From Bacillota bacterium (GTDB lineage Bacteria > Bacillota > Clostridia > Lachnospirales > Lachnospiraceae): a stretch of DNA of 64,000 nucleotides. The position numbers and the translations under genes were made by a program. This document shows, piece after piece, positions 1 through 7,603 of this stretch. Where the stretch lies: NCBI GenBank assembly GCA_023411555.1, contig JAEYOQ010000046.1, forward strand, positions 1-64,000, in the 5' to 3' direction. Every line of letters begins with the position of its first letter. Positions within the stretch are counted from its first letter, which is position 1. Below the pieces are notes generated by a model, which saw only the letters and a list, made by a program, of their open reading frames with translations, was not told the origin of the DNA and did not search any database.

Positions 1-314
1 CATCTGTAAATCCAATGACTTTCTGCGTTAATTCGTCTGTATTTCACTCATTTTCATGGCGATTTATTTTTTACCATACTTTGAAGGCTTTGCTACTACT
101 GGTTTTCGCGACAGCGAAAAATATTCACTGCAAATATAGCAGGGACTTACGAAACAAGTATATTGTATTATTGGTACAATACAGTCAACGAATTCGTTAA
201 ATATATGGATTATAATTTATTGAAGAATAATATAATTTGATATTAATAGTTTTAAATTTAGCTACACAAACATATGATGGTGTGATTATCATATTCTTCA
301 GTAGGTAATTCGGT
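1..314. other. Gene-free left edge with two small dyads
   Basis: No convincing gene is seen. A reading frame of 61 codons near the left end has no ribosome site and resembles no family. Two inverted repeats are visible: TTTTCGC/GCGAAAA at 103-120 with a 4-nt loop, followed by a few A residues, and TATTGTA/TACAATA at 161-181 with a 7-nt spacer. The first could end a gene lying to the left. The second has the form of a small operator in front of the transpeptidase gene at 315. Confidence 0.5.
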
Positions 315-1709
315 ATGAAGCAGATTAAAATCCTGATGATTAGTAAAAGAAAATTAAAGAAAAACTTCTTGATATTTATAACCTCAGCCATAAGTATCTA
401 TTTGCTTATCTCATTATATTTTATCAATCATTACTACTTTAATACAGAGATAAACGGTAACGATGTATCACTAAAAGCTCATGATGACGCCCCCCGTATT
501 ATCAGTAATTTTACCAGAAGCTATGAATTGCAGCTAATTGAAAGAAACCACGAAACCGAGGTAATTACAGGTCAGGATATAGGTCTGCAATATAACATTA
601 ATAAAACCTTGGCACAGATTGATCATATGCAAAATCCACTTCTGTGGGTAGGTTCTTTATTCAAAGATAACAGGTATTACATAAAGGACCTATATGATTA
701 TGATGCGACTTTATTGGAAAGAAAAATCAGCAGCTTAAATTGTATAACTGGCAAGATTGTAGAGCCAAAAAATGTTGCCTTCAAATATTCCAATGGCTCC
801 TATGAAATCGTGAAAGAGATGTATGGAAATAAGATCAATAAGGTTCAGTTTCTTAAAGTACTTAGTAAATATATCTCAGAGGGTAGATCAAAATTAGACC
901 TACATAATACTCAGTGTTATGTAAACCCAAAGTATACCACAAACTCTAAAAAAACGTTAAATACACTAAAACAATTAAATAGATATGTATCTACTAGAAT
1001 AACCTATCAATTTGGAAATATAAGGGAGGTATTGGATGGAAAGATCCTAAATCACTGGCTTAGTATCGACGAAGAACTAGAGATTCTATTAGACAAAGAA
1101 GAAGTTGCAAAATATGTGAAGGCCTTGAGTAAAAAATATGATACCGTTGGTATCACAAGAGAATTTCGTACTTCTACCGGCAAGAAGGTAGAAGTAAAGG
1201 GCGGTCTTTATGGTTGGAAGATTGACCGTACTGCTGAAACCGAAGCCTTATGCAACAATATAAAAGACGGTGCTGTCATTGAAAAAGAACCTGTCTATCT
1301 GCAAAAAGCCTTCTCCAGAGAGGGCAATGAAATAGGGGATACCTATGTAGAAATTAATATATCAAAACAGCATCTATGGTTTTACAAGGATGGAAAGCTA
1401 ATTGTCCAGGGATCCGTAGTTACAGGAAACCCAAACAGAGGTAATGCTACGGTTCTCGGAGTCTATATGCTTAATTACAAGCAAAAAGGAGCAACCTTAA
1501 CCGGTCCCGGTTATGAAGCACCGGTTACCTATTGGATGCCCTTCTTCGGTAATATAGGTCTTCACGACGCCTCCTGGAGATACCGCTTCGGTGGAGAAAT
1601 CTATCTAAGACGGGGAACTCATGGATGTGTAAATGCGCCCTTGTATCTAGCAAAAACCGTATACGAGAATATTGAAGAAGGAACTCCTATCGTCGTTTAT
1701 GAGGAATAG
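315..1709 (+). CDS. L,D-transpeptidase (YkuD family) with peptidoglycan-binding domain
   Basis: Probable cell-wall cross-linking enzyme acting outside the membrane. An N-terminal positively charged stretch is followed by a membrane anchor at about residues 17-36. The middle (about 60-310) resembles the PG_binding_4 type module often paired with YkuD domains. The catalytic YkuD domain occupies about 335-464, with a conserved histidine near 417 (GLHDASW) and the nucleophile motif HGCVN with Cys438. These enzymes form 3-3 links or attach proteins to peptidoglycan using a tetrapeptide donor. The start is uncertain: no clear ribosome site lies before the ATG at 315, and an ATG 21 bp downstream is an alternative. 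It converges on the acetyltransferase gene with a 6-bp gap. Confidence 0.9.
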   Translation: MKQIKILMISKRKLKKNFLIFITSAISIYLLISLYFINHYYFNTEINGNDVSLKAHDDAPRIISNFTRSYELQLIERNHETEVITGQDIGLQYNINKTLAQIDHMQNPLLWVGSLFKDNRYYIKDLYDYDATLLERKISSLNCITGKIVEPKNVAFKYSNGSYEIVKEMYGNKINKVQFLKVLSKYISEGRSKLDLHNTQCYVNPKYTTNSKKTLNTLKQLNRYVSTRITYQFGNIREVLDGKILNHWLSIDEELEILLDKEEVAKYVKALSKKYDTVGITREFRTSTGKKVEVKGGLYGWKIDRTAETEALCNNIKDGAVIEKEPVYLQKAFSREGNEIGDTYVEINISKQHLWFYKDGKLIVQGSVVTGNPNRGNATVLGVYMLNYKQKGATLTGPGYEAPVTYWMPFFGNIGLHDASWRYRFGGEIYLRRGTHGCVNAPLYLAKTVYENIEEGTPIVVYEE

Positions 1710-1715
1710 TATGTG

Positions 1716-2468
1716 CTAAACACTGCTACTCACTCTGAACCAGTAAGTATAAAAGCTCTTAAAGCCCAGTGATTGATAAAGACCTATTGCCGGATGATTT
1801 CCGTCCACTACCTGTAGATAAGCTTTCCTTGCCCCCTTTCTCATTCCTTCCTTCAGAATGCAGGTACATAGAGATCGCGCCAGTCCCTTGTTACGAAAAT
1901 CTTCCCTGACATGGATGGCATATAGACCGACATAATCACGATCAAGGATCCCAAGCCCGGTCCCAATGATCACACCCTCACTTTGTATGGATACACATAT
2001 GGTTTCTTTGGAGATGGCATTATACATCGTAGGTACGATTGCCCTGTGTATGGCATTGGTTGTCCCCTTCAAATCAAATAGGCCATTAATCCATTCTTTA
2101 TCGATTGTCTGACTCACAATGACTTCGTCCGTCGATGCCTGAAGATTTGCTTCCTCCAAATCTAGAATCATTACATCCGTGGTATGCTGTATTTCATAAT
2201 TGCGATTTTCCAGCATATAATCAAAATCCTTTGATACCAAGGGACTGATTTTAAAGATTGTAGGTGTCCCCCATCGCTTGTAGGCAGCTTCACAATATGG
2301 TATTTTCTCACGCCAGGAGAGCGTTGAGGTACCGAACTGCTCCACACTATTGGTTCTGTGAGTGTAAAAATGGGAAAAGCGAAGAATCCATCCGTCATAA
2401 AGCTCCATCTGATGAGAAGGCCAGGCATTCAACGACAAATCTTCAATTGTTTTAATATTCGTATCCAT
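1716..2468 (-). CDS. GNAT family N-acetyltransferase
   Basis: A 250-residue acetyltransferase with the GNAT fold in its C-terminal half. The acetyl-CoA-binding motif A is visible near residues 185-215: a beta strand (GLYAIHV), then RNKGLA as the R/Q-x-x-G-x-G/A phosphate loop, then a helix. The tail has the usual motif B pattern of an NHPAIGLYQSLGF type. The N-terminal half (about 1-110) is the less conserved substrate-side domain. The substrate cannot be read from the sequence. It is transcribed toward the L,D-transpeptidase gene, and the two stop codons are almost adjacent, so they may share termination signals. Confidence 0.9.
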   Translation of the reverse strand: MDTNIKTIEDLSLNAWPSHQMELYDGWILRFSHFYTHRTNSVEQFGTSTLSWREKIPYCEAAYKRWGTPTIFKISPLVSKDFDYMLENRNYEIQHTTDVMILDLEEANLQASTDEVIVSQTIDKEWINGLFDLKGTTNAIHRAIVPTMYNAISKETICVSIQSEGVIIGTGLGILDRDYVGLYAIHVREDFRNKGLARSLCTCILKEGMRKGARKAYLQVVDGNHPAIGLYQSLGFKSFYTYWFRVSSSV

Positions 2469-2618
2469 AATTATTTATTCACCCCTCTTTCGTCGTTACC
2501 GAAAACGAAGAATAACCTTTCTTCTAGACTAAATGGCACGTATCCAATAAATCTGTTTAATATGCAAGATACTACACCACTACTTAATTATGAATATTTA
2601 TACCACAAAGGAGGTTTT

Positions 2619-2711
2619 ATGTCAATTCGATTCTTTCACATTGAAGTCATAGAACTTCTATCCTTCATTATGTCGATTATCGTACTGTTGATTTCGTCCG
2701 AAAGCTCATGA
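2619..2711 (+). CDS. Candidate 30-residue holin-like/toxin-like membrane peptide
   Basis: A 30-codon frame follows an ideal ribosome site (AAAGGAGG at 2607-2614, 4 nt before the ATG). The peptide has a short polar start, then one hydrophobic segment of about 20 residues (ELLSFIMSIIVLLISS), then a polar end. This is the size and shape of the Hol_Tox family of putative holin-like toxins and of type I toxin peptides. It lies antisense to the 3-prime end of the hydrolase pseudogene, so the hydrophobic pattern could be a chance reflection of that coding sequence. The ribosome site, however, lies outside the hydrolase frame. The function is an inference. Confidence 0.4.
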   Translation: MSIRFFHIEVIELLSFIMSIIVLLISSESS

Positions 2712-3226
2712 TTTAAGCCATGCCCTGCTCCTTTAAAGAATCTGTTCTTCATATGGCAGTCCTTTAAGGCTTTTTCTCCACCTAGCTTTTGAAAGGGATC
2801 TTCCGTTCCTACAAGAAAGACAACCTTATCCCTGATCTCTCCGATCTCCTGCTCGCTGAAGGTCCTTACTTTATGCCGCCCCATAGCCATATTATTAAAT
2901 CCCTTAAGTAACCACTGGTAATGTTCCATGATTATAGCATTCTCAGTAAATACCTCCACATGATCACCAGACAGCTTGGCCATCAGCTTCCTTACATTCT
3001 TCTTAGTAGGAAACAGCGCCTCTGGTAAAAATATCTTCATCATTGTTTTCATCTGATTACCTTCTCTTCCGACCGGCACTGATCCAGAAATACAGATTGC
3101 CTTATCGATTTTCTCCTTACGGCTCAGAGTATATAACTGTACCAGATAAGCGCCGTGGGAGACTCCAAGCAAGGATAATCGATCTAACTTAAGAAAAGAG
3201 GCTGCAGTATAATACCACTCTTTTGC
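2636..3226 (-). pseudogene. 5-prime-truncated alpha/beta hydrolase
   Basis: The reading frame holds the C-terminal two thirds of an alpha/beta hydrolase. It shows the nucleophile elbow GVSHGA, an acid-bearing strand (VGTEDPF) and the catalytic histidine region (GAGHGLNHE). Homologous-looking sequence continues upstream of the TTG at 3172 (residues ...FLKLDRLSLLG) until an in-frame TAA at 3227-3229. The N-terminal lid and oxyanion region, normally about 100 residues, is missing, and no ATG with a ribosome site precedes what remains. The break falls inside the hairpin that ends the opp operon. A short functional product from the TTG is possible but unlikely. Confidence 0.7.
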
Positions 3227-3276
3227 TTAAGAAGTTTACCTTCTTCTGCTCTGAGAAATCTTATACTACAGCCTCT
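3191..3276 (-). terminator. Long hairpin ending the opp operon
   Basis: Arms at 3197-3212 and 3261-3276 pair over 16 positions with one mismatch. A nested AGAAG/CTTCT stem sits in the loop. On the minus strand the right-hand end runs into TTTTCTT, as in an intrinsic terminator, and it lies just beyond the oppC stop. One arm is also part of the hydrolase remnant's reading frame. Confidence 0.65.
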
Positions 3277-3364
3277 AATAAATCAGCCGCTGTATCCTTC
3301 AATATTATTTTGTGAAACACCATTTCTTATGTACCATCGGCATCCCTAAGCTACCCATTTCTGG

Positions 3365-4246
3365 TTAGCTCCGGGAGCCGCCGCTTCGAGAGGTAGGATC
3401 AACTGCATCTCTTAAGGCATCTCCGATAAAGCTGATGGACATTACCAGAATTACAATCAAAACTCCGGCGGGAATCCATAGCCATGGCTTGGAGGTCAGT
3501 ATGGTAAGAGATTGTGCACCATTCAGCATATTTCCAAGGCTTGCTGTGGGCGGTTGAATACCCATTCCAAGAAAGCTTAAAGCAGCTTCATCCAGCATGG
3601 AAAGGGCTACTACGGAGGTGGCATACACTAGTATTGGTGCGATGGTATTCGGTAATATCTCCGAGAATAATATATAGCGATTTGGCATGCCCGCTACCAG
3701 ATTACTTTTTACAAAGTTCGTTTCACGAAGACTCAATACATTGCCTCGCACAAGTCGGGCAATTCCGGGCCAATCTACAAATCCAAGAATTAATATGATA
3801 TTCCATAATCCAGGCTTAAAGATAGCAGCCGCTACCAAAATGAGTAGAATATACGGAAAAGACATAACCATATCCGTAAAGCGCATAATGACCATATCAA
3901 TCACACCACCGAAGTATCCGGATACCAGGCCCAGTACCACACCGATGATCGTCGATATTAATGTGGCCAACACGCCGACCAGAAGTGATATTCGTGTGGC
4001 GTATAGGAGTCTGCTAAAGACATCACGACCAATCTGATCTGTTCCCAATAAGTGTTTACTACTTGGTGCCCCACTAAAGGATCCTACCATTTCATTGGGA
4101 TTATAGGGTGCAATAATTGGTGCCAACAATGCTGCCAGAATGATTATGGTAAGTACAGCCAGGCTGGCCAAGGCTAATTTATGACGTCGAAAGCGACGCC
4201 AAACTGTCTGTAGATATCTCTCGTCCTCTACCTTATTTTGCTTCAT
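3365..4246 (-). CDS. Peptide ABC transporter permease OppC/DppC
   Basis: Inner-membrane permease, 293 residues, the usual length for this family. It has an N-terminal cytoplasmic stretch ending in the OppC_N-type first membrane segment (about 24-45), then five further membrane segments. The EAA-type cytoplasmic loop (EAALSFLGMGIQPPTASLGNML) near residues 225-245 docks onto the ATPases. The internal sequence LLGTDQIGRDVFSRLLY near 67-83 is a hallmark of the DppC/OppC side. The ribosome site GGAGGG lies 9 nt before the ATG. It is the last gene of the oppDFBC operon, 17 bp after oppB, and is followed by the long hairpin at 3191-3276. Confidence 0.95.
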   Translation of the reverse strand: MKQNKVEDERYLQTVWRRFRRHKLALASLAVLTIIILAALLAPIIAPYNPNEMVGSFSGAPSSKHLLGTDQIGRDVFSRLLYATRISLLVGVLATLISTIIGVVLGLVSGYFGGVIDMVIMRFTDMVMSFPYILLILVAAAIFKPGLWNIILILGFVDWPGIARLVRGNVLSLRETNFVKSNLVAGMPNRYILFSEILPNTIAPILVYATSVVALSMLDEAALSFLGMGIQPPTASLGNMLNGAQSLTILTSKPWLWIPAGVLIVILVMSISFIGDALRDAVDPTSRSGGSRS

Positions 4247-4263
4247 TGTCTCCGTCCCTCCTG

Positions 4264-5211
4264 CTATTTATATTGAATCGTAGGATCAACAATTGCATAT
4301 AAAATATCTGTTATCAAATTCGCAGCTAATACTACAATTGCTGATAAGAGACATACCCCCATGATTACCGGATAATCACGATTGGTAATTGCACTCATTG
4401 TCATAAGTCCAAGCCCCGGCCATGAGAAAATCTGCTCTACTATTACAGCACCACCGAACAATACCGGAATTTCCATTCCCATTACAGTTACAATAGGAAT
4501 TAATGCATTCCGAAAAGCATGCTTATTAATAACCTTAAAATTACCAATCCCCTTAGACCTCGCCGTGCGCAGATAATCCTGCTGAAGTATCTCCAGTACC
4601 GCACTTCGGATATATCTAATATTGGTTCCAGCCATAGAGGTTGCAAGTACAATAACCGGCATAATCATATGCCTTGCTATATCTCCTGGGCCTCCACCGG
4701 TACCCAGGGAGGTCATTCCACTGGAGGGTAACCAGCCTAGCCTAACCGTGAACAGGTAAACCAGTAGTAGAGAAAGAAAGAAGCCCGGCACACTGGTTCC
4801 GACAAAGGATAGGGCGACTACGGTATAGTCGCGTTTAGAGTATTGATGGGTTGCGCTGAATATTCCCGCAGGTACCGCAATAATAATACTAACCAATAAT
4901 GAGACTCCCATCAATAATAAGGTGGGTCCCAGATGTTCTCCAATCATGGATGCAACAGGTTGATAATTCTTGATGGAATATCCCAGGTTGCCATACAACA
5001 GCTGCTTCAACCATACAAAGTACTGGACATACACGGGTTGATCCAGTCCGAGGGCTATTTCCTTTGCCGCTACCGCCGCCTCCGATACTCGTGGTCCCTT
5101 CAGCATTGCCAAGGGACTTCCTACCGCACACATAATCATATAGTCTACAATAGTAATCCCAATCAAGACCGGTATGGCCACTAATATTCGTTTGATAATA
5201 TACTTTATCAT
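4264..5211 (-). CDS. Peptide ABC transporter permease OppB/DppB
   Basis: Inner-membrane permease of 315 residues that forms the pore with OppC. The N-terminal membrane segment (about 9-30) is followed by the BPD_transp_1 core with five more segments. The loop near residues 210-235 contains the expected LRTARSKG sequence that contacts the ATPase. The ATG at 5211 overlaps the stop of oppF by 4 bp, so translation of the two is probably coupled. Together with OppC, OppD, OppF and the lipoprotein OppA, it would import short peptides or a related nickel/peptide-type ligand. The exact ligand cannot be read from the sequence. Confidence 0.95.
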   Translation of the reverse strand: MIKYIIKRILVAIPVLIGITIVDYMIMCAVGSPLAMLKGPRVSEAAVAAKEIALGLDQPVYVQYFVWLKQLLYGNLGYSIKNYQPVASMIGEHLGPTLLLMGVSLLVSIIIAVPAGIFSATHQYSKRDYTVVALSFVGTSVPGFFLSLLLVYLFTVRLGWLPSSGMTSLGTGGGPGDIARHMIMPVIVLATSMAGTNIRYIRSAVLEILQQDYLRTARSKGIGNFKVINKHAFRNALIPIVTVMGMEIPVLFGGAVIVEQIFSWPGLGLMTMSAITNRDYPVIMGVCLLSAIVVLAANLITDILYAIVDPTIQYK

Positions 5212-6224
5212 GAGTTCGCCCTCCCTATCTGACCCACCATAACCTCACATGCAGCGAGACGGGAGCTTCCTTCTTCTACTGGTTCGAGCACCTGGTCATT
5301 CGTCCTACAGGAAGCAATTGCATATTTACATCTTGGATGGAAGATGCAGCCGGACGGAGGATTAACATTGGATCCGATTTCTCCCTGAAGAATAATCGTA
5401 TCATCCCTTTTAAGGGTCGGATCCGGAATGGGAGCCGCATCACAAATCGCACGGGTATAAGGATGGATTGGATTATGGAACAGCTCCTTAGCGCTTGCTA
5501 TCTCAACAATTTTACCAAGGTACATCACTGCGATTCTGTCACTCACATAATTGACCGCTCCTAGCCCATGTCCGATAAAAAGACAGGTGAGCTTCAGCTC
5601 CTTCTGTAAATCCCGCAAAAGGTTTAATATCTGTGCTTGAATCGATACATCTAGAGCGCTTACCGGTTCATCACAGACTATCAGCTCCGGGTTTAGGGAC
5701 AGAGCCTTGGCGATGCTTATTCTCTGCCTTTGACCACCAGAGAACTCGTGAGGATACTTTCCCTTACAGTTCTGCGGCAAACCGACCAGCTCCAGCAACC
5801 GGTTTACCTTCTTATCTACATCCTTTTTTGTCGCTATCCCATGATAGAGCATCGGAGTTGCCAGAATTTCAAAGATATGCTTTCTTGGATTAAGTGAGGA
5901 ATAGCTATCCTGAAATACCATCTGAAGCTGGGTACGTATCTTTCCTAACTGTCCCTGTGATGCCTTTGTCAAATCCTGTCCTTTATATAGGATAGATCCC
6001 CCGGTAGGCTGCTCCAGTGACACAATCAGTTTGCCTATCGTAGATTTACCGCATCCGGATTCCCCCACTAGCCCCAGAGTCTCTCCCTGATGAATACAAA
6101 AGTCCACACCATCAACCGCCTTTACGTTCGCTACGGTATGGGTAATTAATCCGGCTTTCACAGGATAATACTTTTTCAAGTCCTTCACTTCAAGAAGTAC
6201 TTTATCCGCATTTAATGAAGTCAT
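5208..6224 (-). CDS. Peptide ABC transporter ATPase OppF/DppF
   Basis: Cytoplasmic ATPase of 338 residues. It has Walker A GESGCGKST, signature FSGGQRQRISIAKAL, Walker B LIVCDEPVSALD and, at the C-terminus, the oligopeptide-transporter extension with cysteines (CIFHPRCKYA and later Cys residues) that binds an iron-sulfur cluster in homologues. The first 19 residues of the longest frame are rejected as leader because the ATG at 6224 is the first start preceded by a purine-rich site (GGGAGGAGG), and it lies 5 bp after the oppD stop. It pairs with OppD as the second nucleotide-binding subunit. In one motif the usual switch histidine region reads FIGHGLGAVNYVSD rather than the commoner SHDL form. 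Confidence 0.94.
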   Translation of the reverse strand: MTSLNADKVLLEVKDLKKYYPVKAGLITHTVANVKAVDGVDFCIHQGETLGLVGESGCGKSTIGKLIVSLEQPTGGSILYKGQDLTKASQGQLGKIRTQLQMVFQDSYSSLNPRKHIFEILATPMLYHGIATKKDVDKKVNRLLELVGLPQNCKGKYPHEFSGGQRQRISIAKALSLNPELIVCDEPVSALDVSIQAQILNLLRDLQKELKLTCLFIGHGLGAVNYVSDRIAVMYLGKIVEIASAKELFHNPIHPYTRAICDAAPIPDPTLKRDDTIILQGEIGSNVNPPSGCIFHPRCKYAIASCRTNDQVLEPVEEGSSRLAACEVMVGQIGRANS

Positions 6225-6229
6225 CTGGT

Positions 6230-7225
6230 CTAATCCTCCTCCCCTGGTGACTGCTTCTGCACCAGCTCTGTACGGTGGCATCTTGCAAAATGCTCCTCCC
6301 CCACAGGTACCATCCCCTGTGGTAAGTCACACCCTTCGCTACGATAGGGGCATCTGCTTGCAAAGCGACATCCTGTGATATCCTGATAATGTTCCGGCAC
6401 GATCCCAGGAATGGATTCCAGCCTCCGGTCAACCTCATCTAATATATTTGGTATTGTCTGCAATAAGGCTTTTGTATACGGATGAGATGGGTTATTAAAC
6501 AGATCCATTACCTTAGCTTCCTCAACCACTTGCCCTGCATACATCACAAGAACTCTGTCTGCCATCTCTGCTACAATTCCAATATCATGCGTAATTAATA
6601 CAATTGCCATGGATAATTCTTTTTGGAGATCACGCATAAGCTGCATAATCTGTGCTTGTATCGTAACATCCAGCGCAGTAGTTGGTTCATCCGCAATCAG
6701 TAATCTTGGATTACAGGATAAAGCCATCGCAATCATTACTCTCTGGCGCATACCACCAGACAGCATAAAAGGATGTTTTTTCAGCATTTTCTCCGGTTCT
6801 GCAAGGCCAACCTTACTCAAGAGGTCTATCGCTCTTATTCTTGCATCTTTCTTATCCAGCTTTAAATGGGATCTTATGCTTTCCGTGAGCTGATTTCCTA
6901 TGGTAAGTACCGGATTAAGGGAGGTTAGGGCATCCTGAAATATCATGGTCAGCTTATTACCCCTTATTTCATCCAATTCCTTATCTGTCATCTCCAGCAA
7001 ATTCTTGCCTTCAAACAGAATCTCCCCTTGAACTACTTCACCGCCACGCCCTAAAAGTCTCATTATGGATAGGGATGTAACACTTTTACCACAACCCGAT
7101 TCTCCGACAATACAAAGTGTTTCACCTTCATCAACGTAAAAACTAATGCCATCAACACTTATTGTCTTTCCCATATCACCATCGAAAATTGTCTTTAGAT
7201 CAGTTACCTCTAGTAAATGCGACAT
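6230..7225 (-). CDS. Peptide ABC transporter ATPase OppD/DppD
   Basis: Cytoplasmic ATPase of 331 residues, the first gene of the oppDFBC unit. Walker A is GESGCGKSV, the signature is LSGGMRQRVMIAMAL, Walker B is LLIADEPTTALD, and the switch histidine is in LITHDIGIVAEMAD. The C-terminal oligopeptide-transporter domain carries the cysteine group CRFASRCPYRSEGC that in this family ligates an iron-sulfur cluster. The ribosome site AGGAG lies 7 nt before the ATG. Upstream is a 378-bp leader region full of inverted repeats that separates it from oppA. oppDFBC may therefore be expressed at a different level from the binding protein. Confidence 0.95.
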   Translation of the reverse strand: MSHLLEVTDLKTIFDGDMGKTISVDGISFYVDEGETLCIVGESGCGKSVTSLSIMRLLGRGGEVVQGEILFEGKNLLEMTDKELDEIRGNKLTMIFQDALTSLNPVLTIGNQLTESIRSHLKLDKKDARIRAIDLLSKVGLAEPEKMLKKHPFMLSGGMRQRVMIAMALSCNPRLLIADEPTTALDVTIQAQIMQLMRDLQKELSMAIVLITHDIGIVAEMADRVLVMYAGQVVEEAKVMDLFNNPSHPYTKALLQTIPNILDEVDRRLESIPGIVPEHYQDITGCRFASRCPYRSEGCDLPQGMVPVGEEHFARCHRTELVQKQSPGEED

Positions 7226-7536
7226 ACATCTTCTCCTATCCCTGAATTTATATTACCTAGTATTCCAACATGCCAAGCCCTCGATACACATGGTGCATCT
7301 CGAAGTAATTTAGATGTCAAAAGGTAATCTCTGCTTGTACGAGTGAATATCAGTGCATGTATATTCAGCTTGGCTAGACCGGCCGACGACGGTTGCCTAT
7401 ATTCGACTTGAGACTCAGAAGAAAATCGAGCCAAGTCGTGCGAGATTTTCTTTATGCCATGAGTCTCAAAGGAGAATATACCCAGGAGGGAAAGGCAGCC
7501 AAATGAATGTATATCCTTTTGACACCTATAAAAATT
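7226..7536 (-). other. Structured leader between oppA and oppD
   Basis: There is no gene here. Read on either strand, the region folds into nested perfect stems: TATATTC/GAATATA (7398-7404 with 7474-7480), TGAGACTCA/TGAGTCTCA (7409-7417 with 7460-7468) and AGAAAATC/GATTTTCT (7420-7427 with 7444-7451). The motif CTTGGCT or its complement occurs several times (near 7280, 7370 and 7430). A weak sigma-A-like pair (TTGGCA, 17 nt, ATATAA on the minus strand) lies close to oppD. It could be an attenuator, an RNA-binding-protein site or a decayed repeat element. It does not match a riboswitch class that I can recognise. Confidence 0.5.
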
Positions 7537-7575
7537 GCAAAATGATGAAGCACCGTCGCTGCTTCATCATTTTGC
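7537..7575 (-). terminator. Intrinsic terminator after oppA
   Basis: A perfect 16-bp stem (7537-7552 with 7560-7575) and a 7-nt loop, followed on the minus strand by AATTTTTA. It lies 28 bp past the oppA stop and should reduce read-through into oppD. Confidence 0.85.
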
Positions 7576-7603
7576 ATTATAAAATTCTAATGCTGATTAT
7601 ATT

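Noticed and set aside
15..200. 61-codon plus-strand frame at the left end
   Set aside because: No ribosome site, no family resemblance and a hairpin lies inside it.
7226..7536. Known riboswitch in the opp leader
   Set aside because: The stems do not match the core sequence of any class I can recall.
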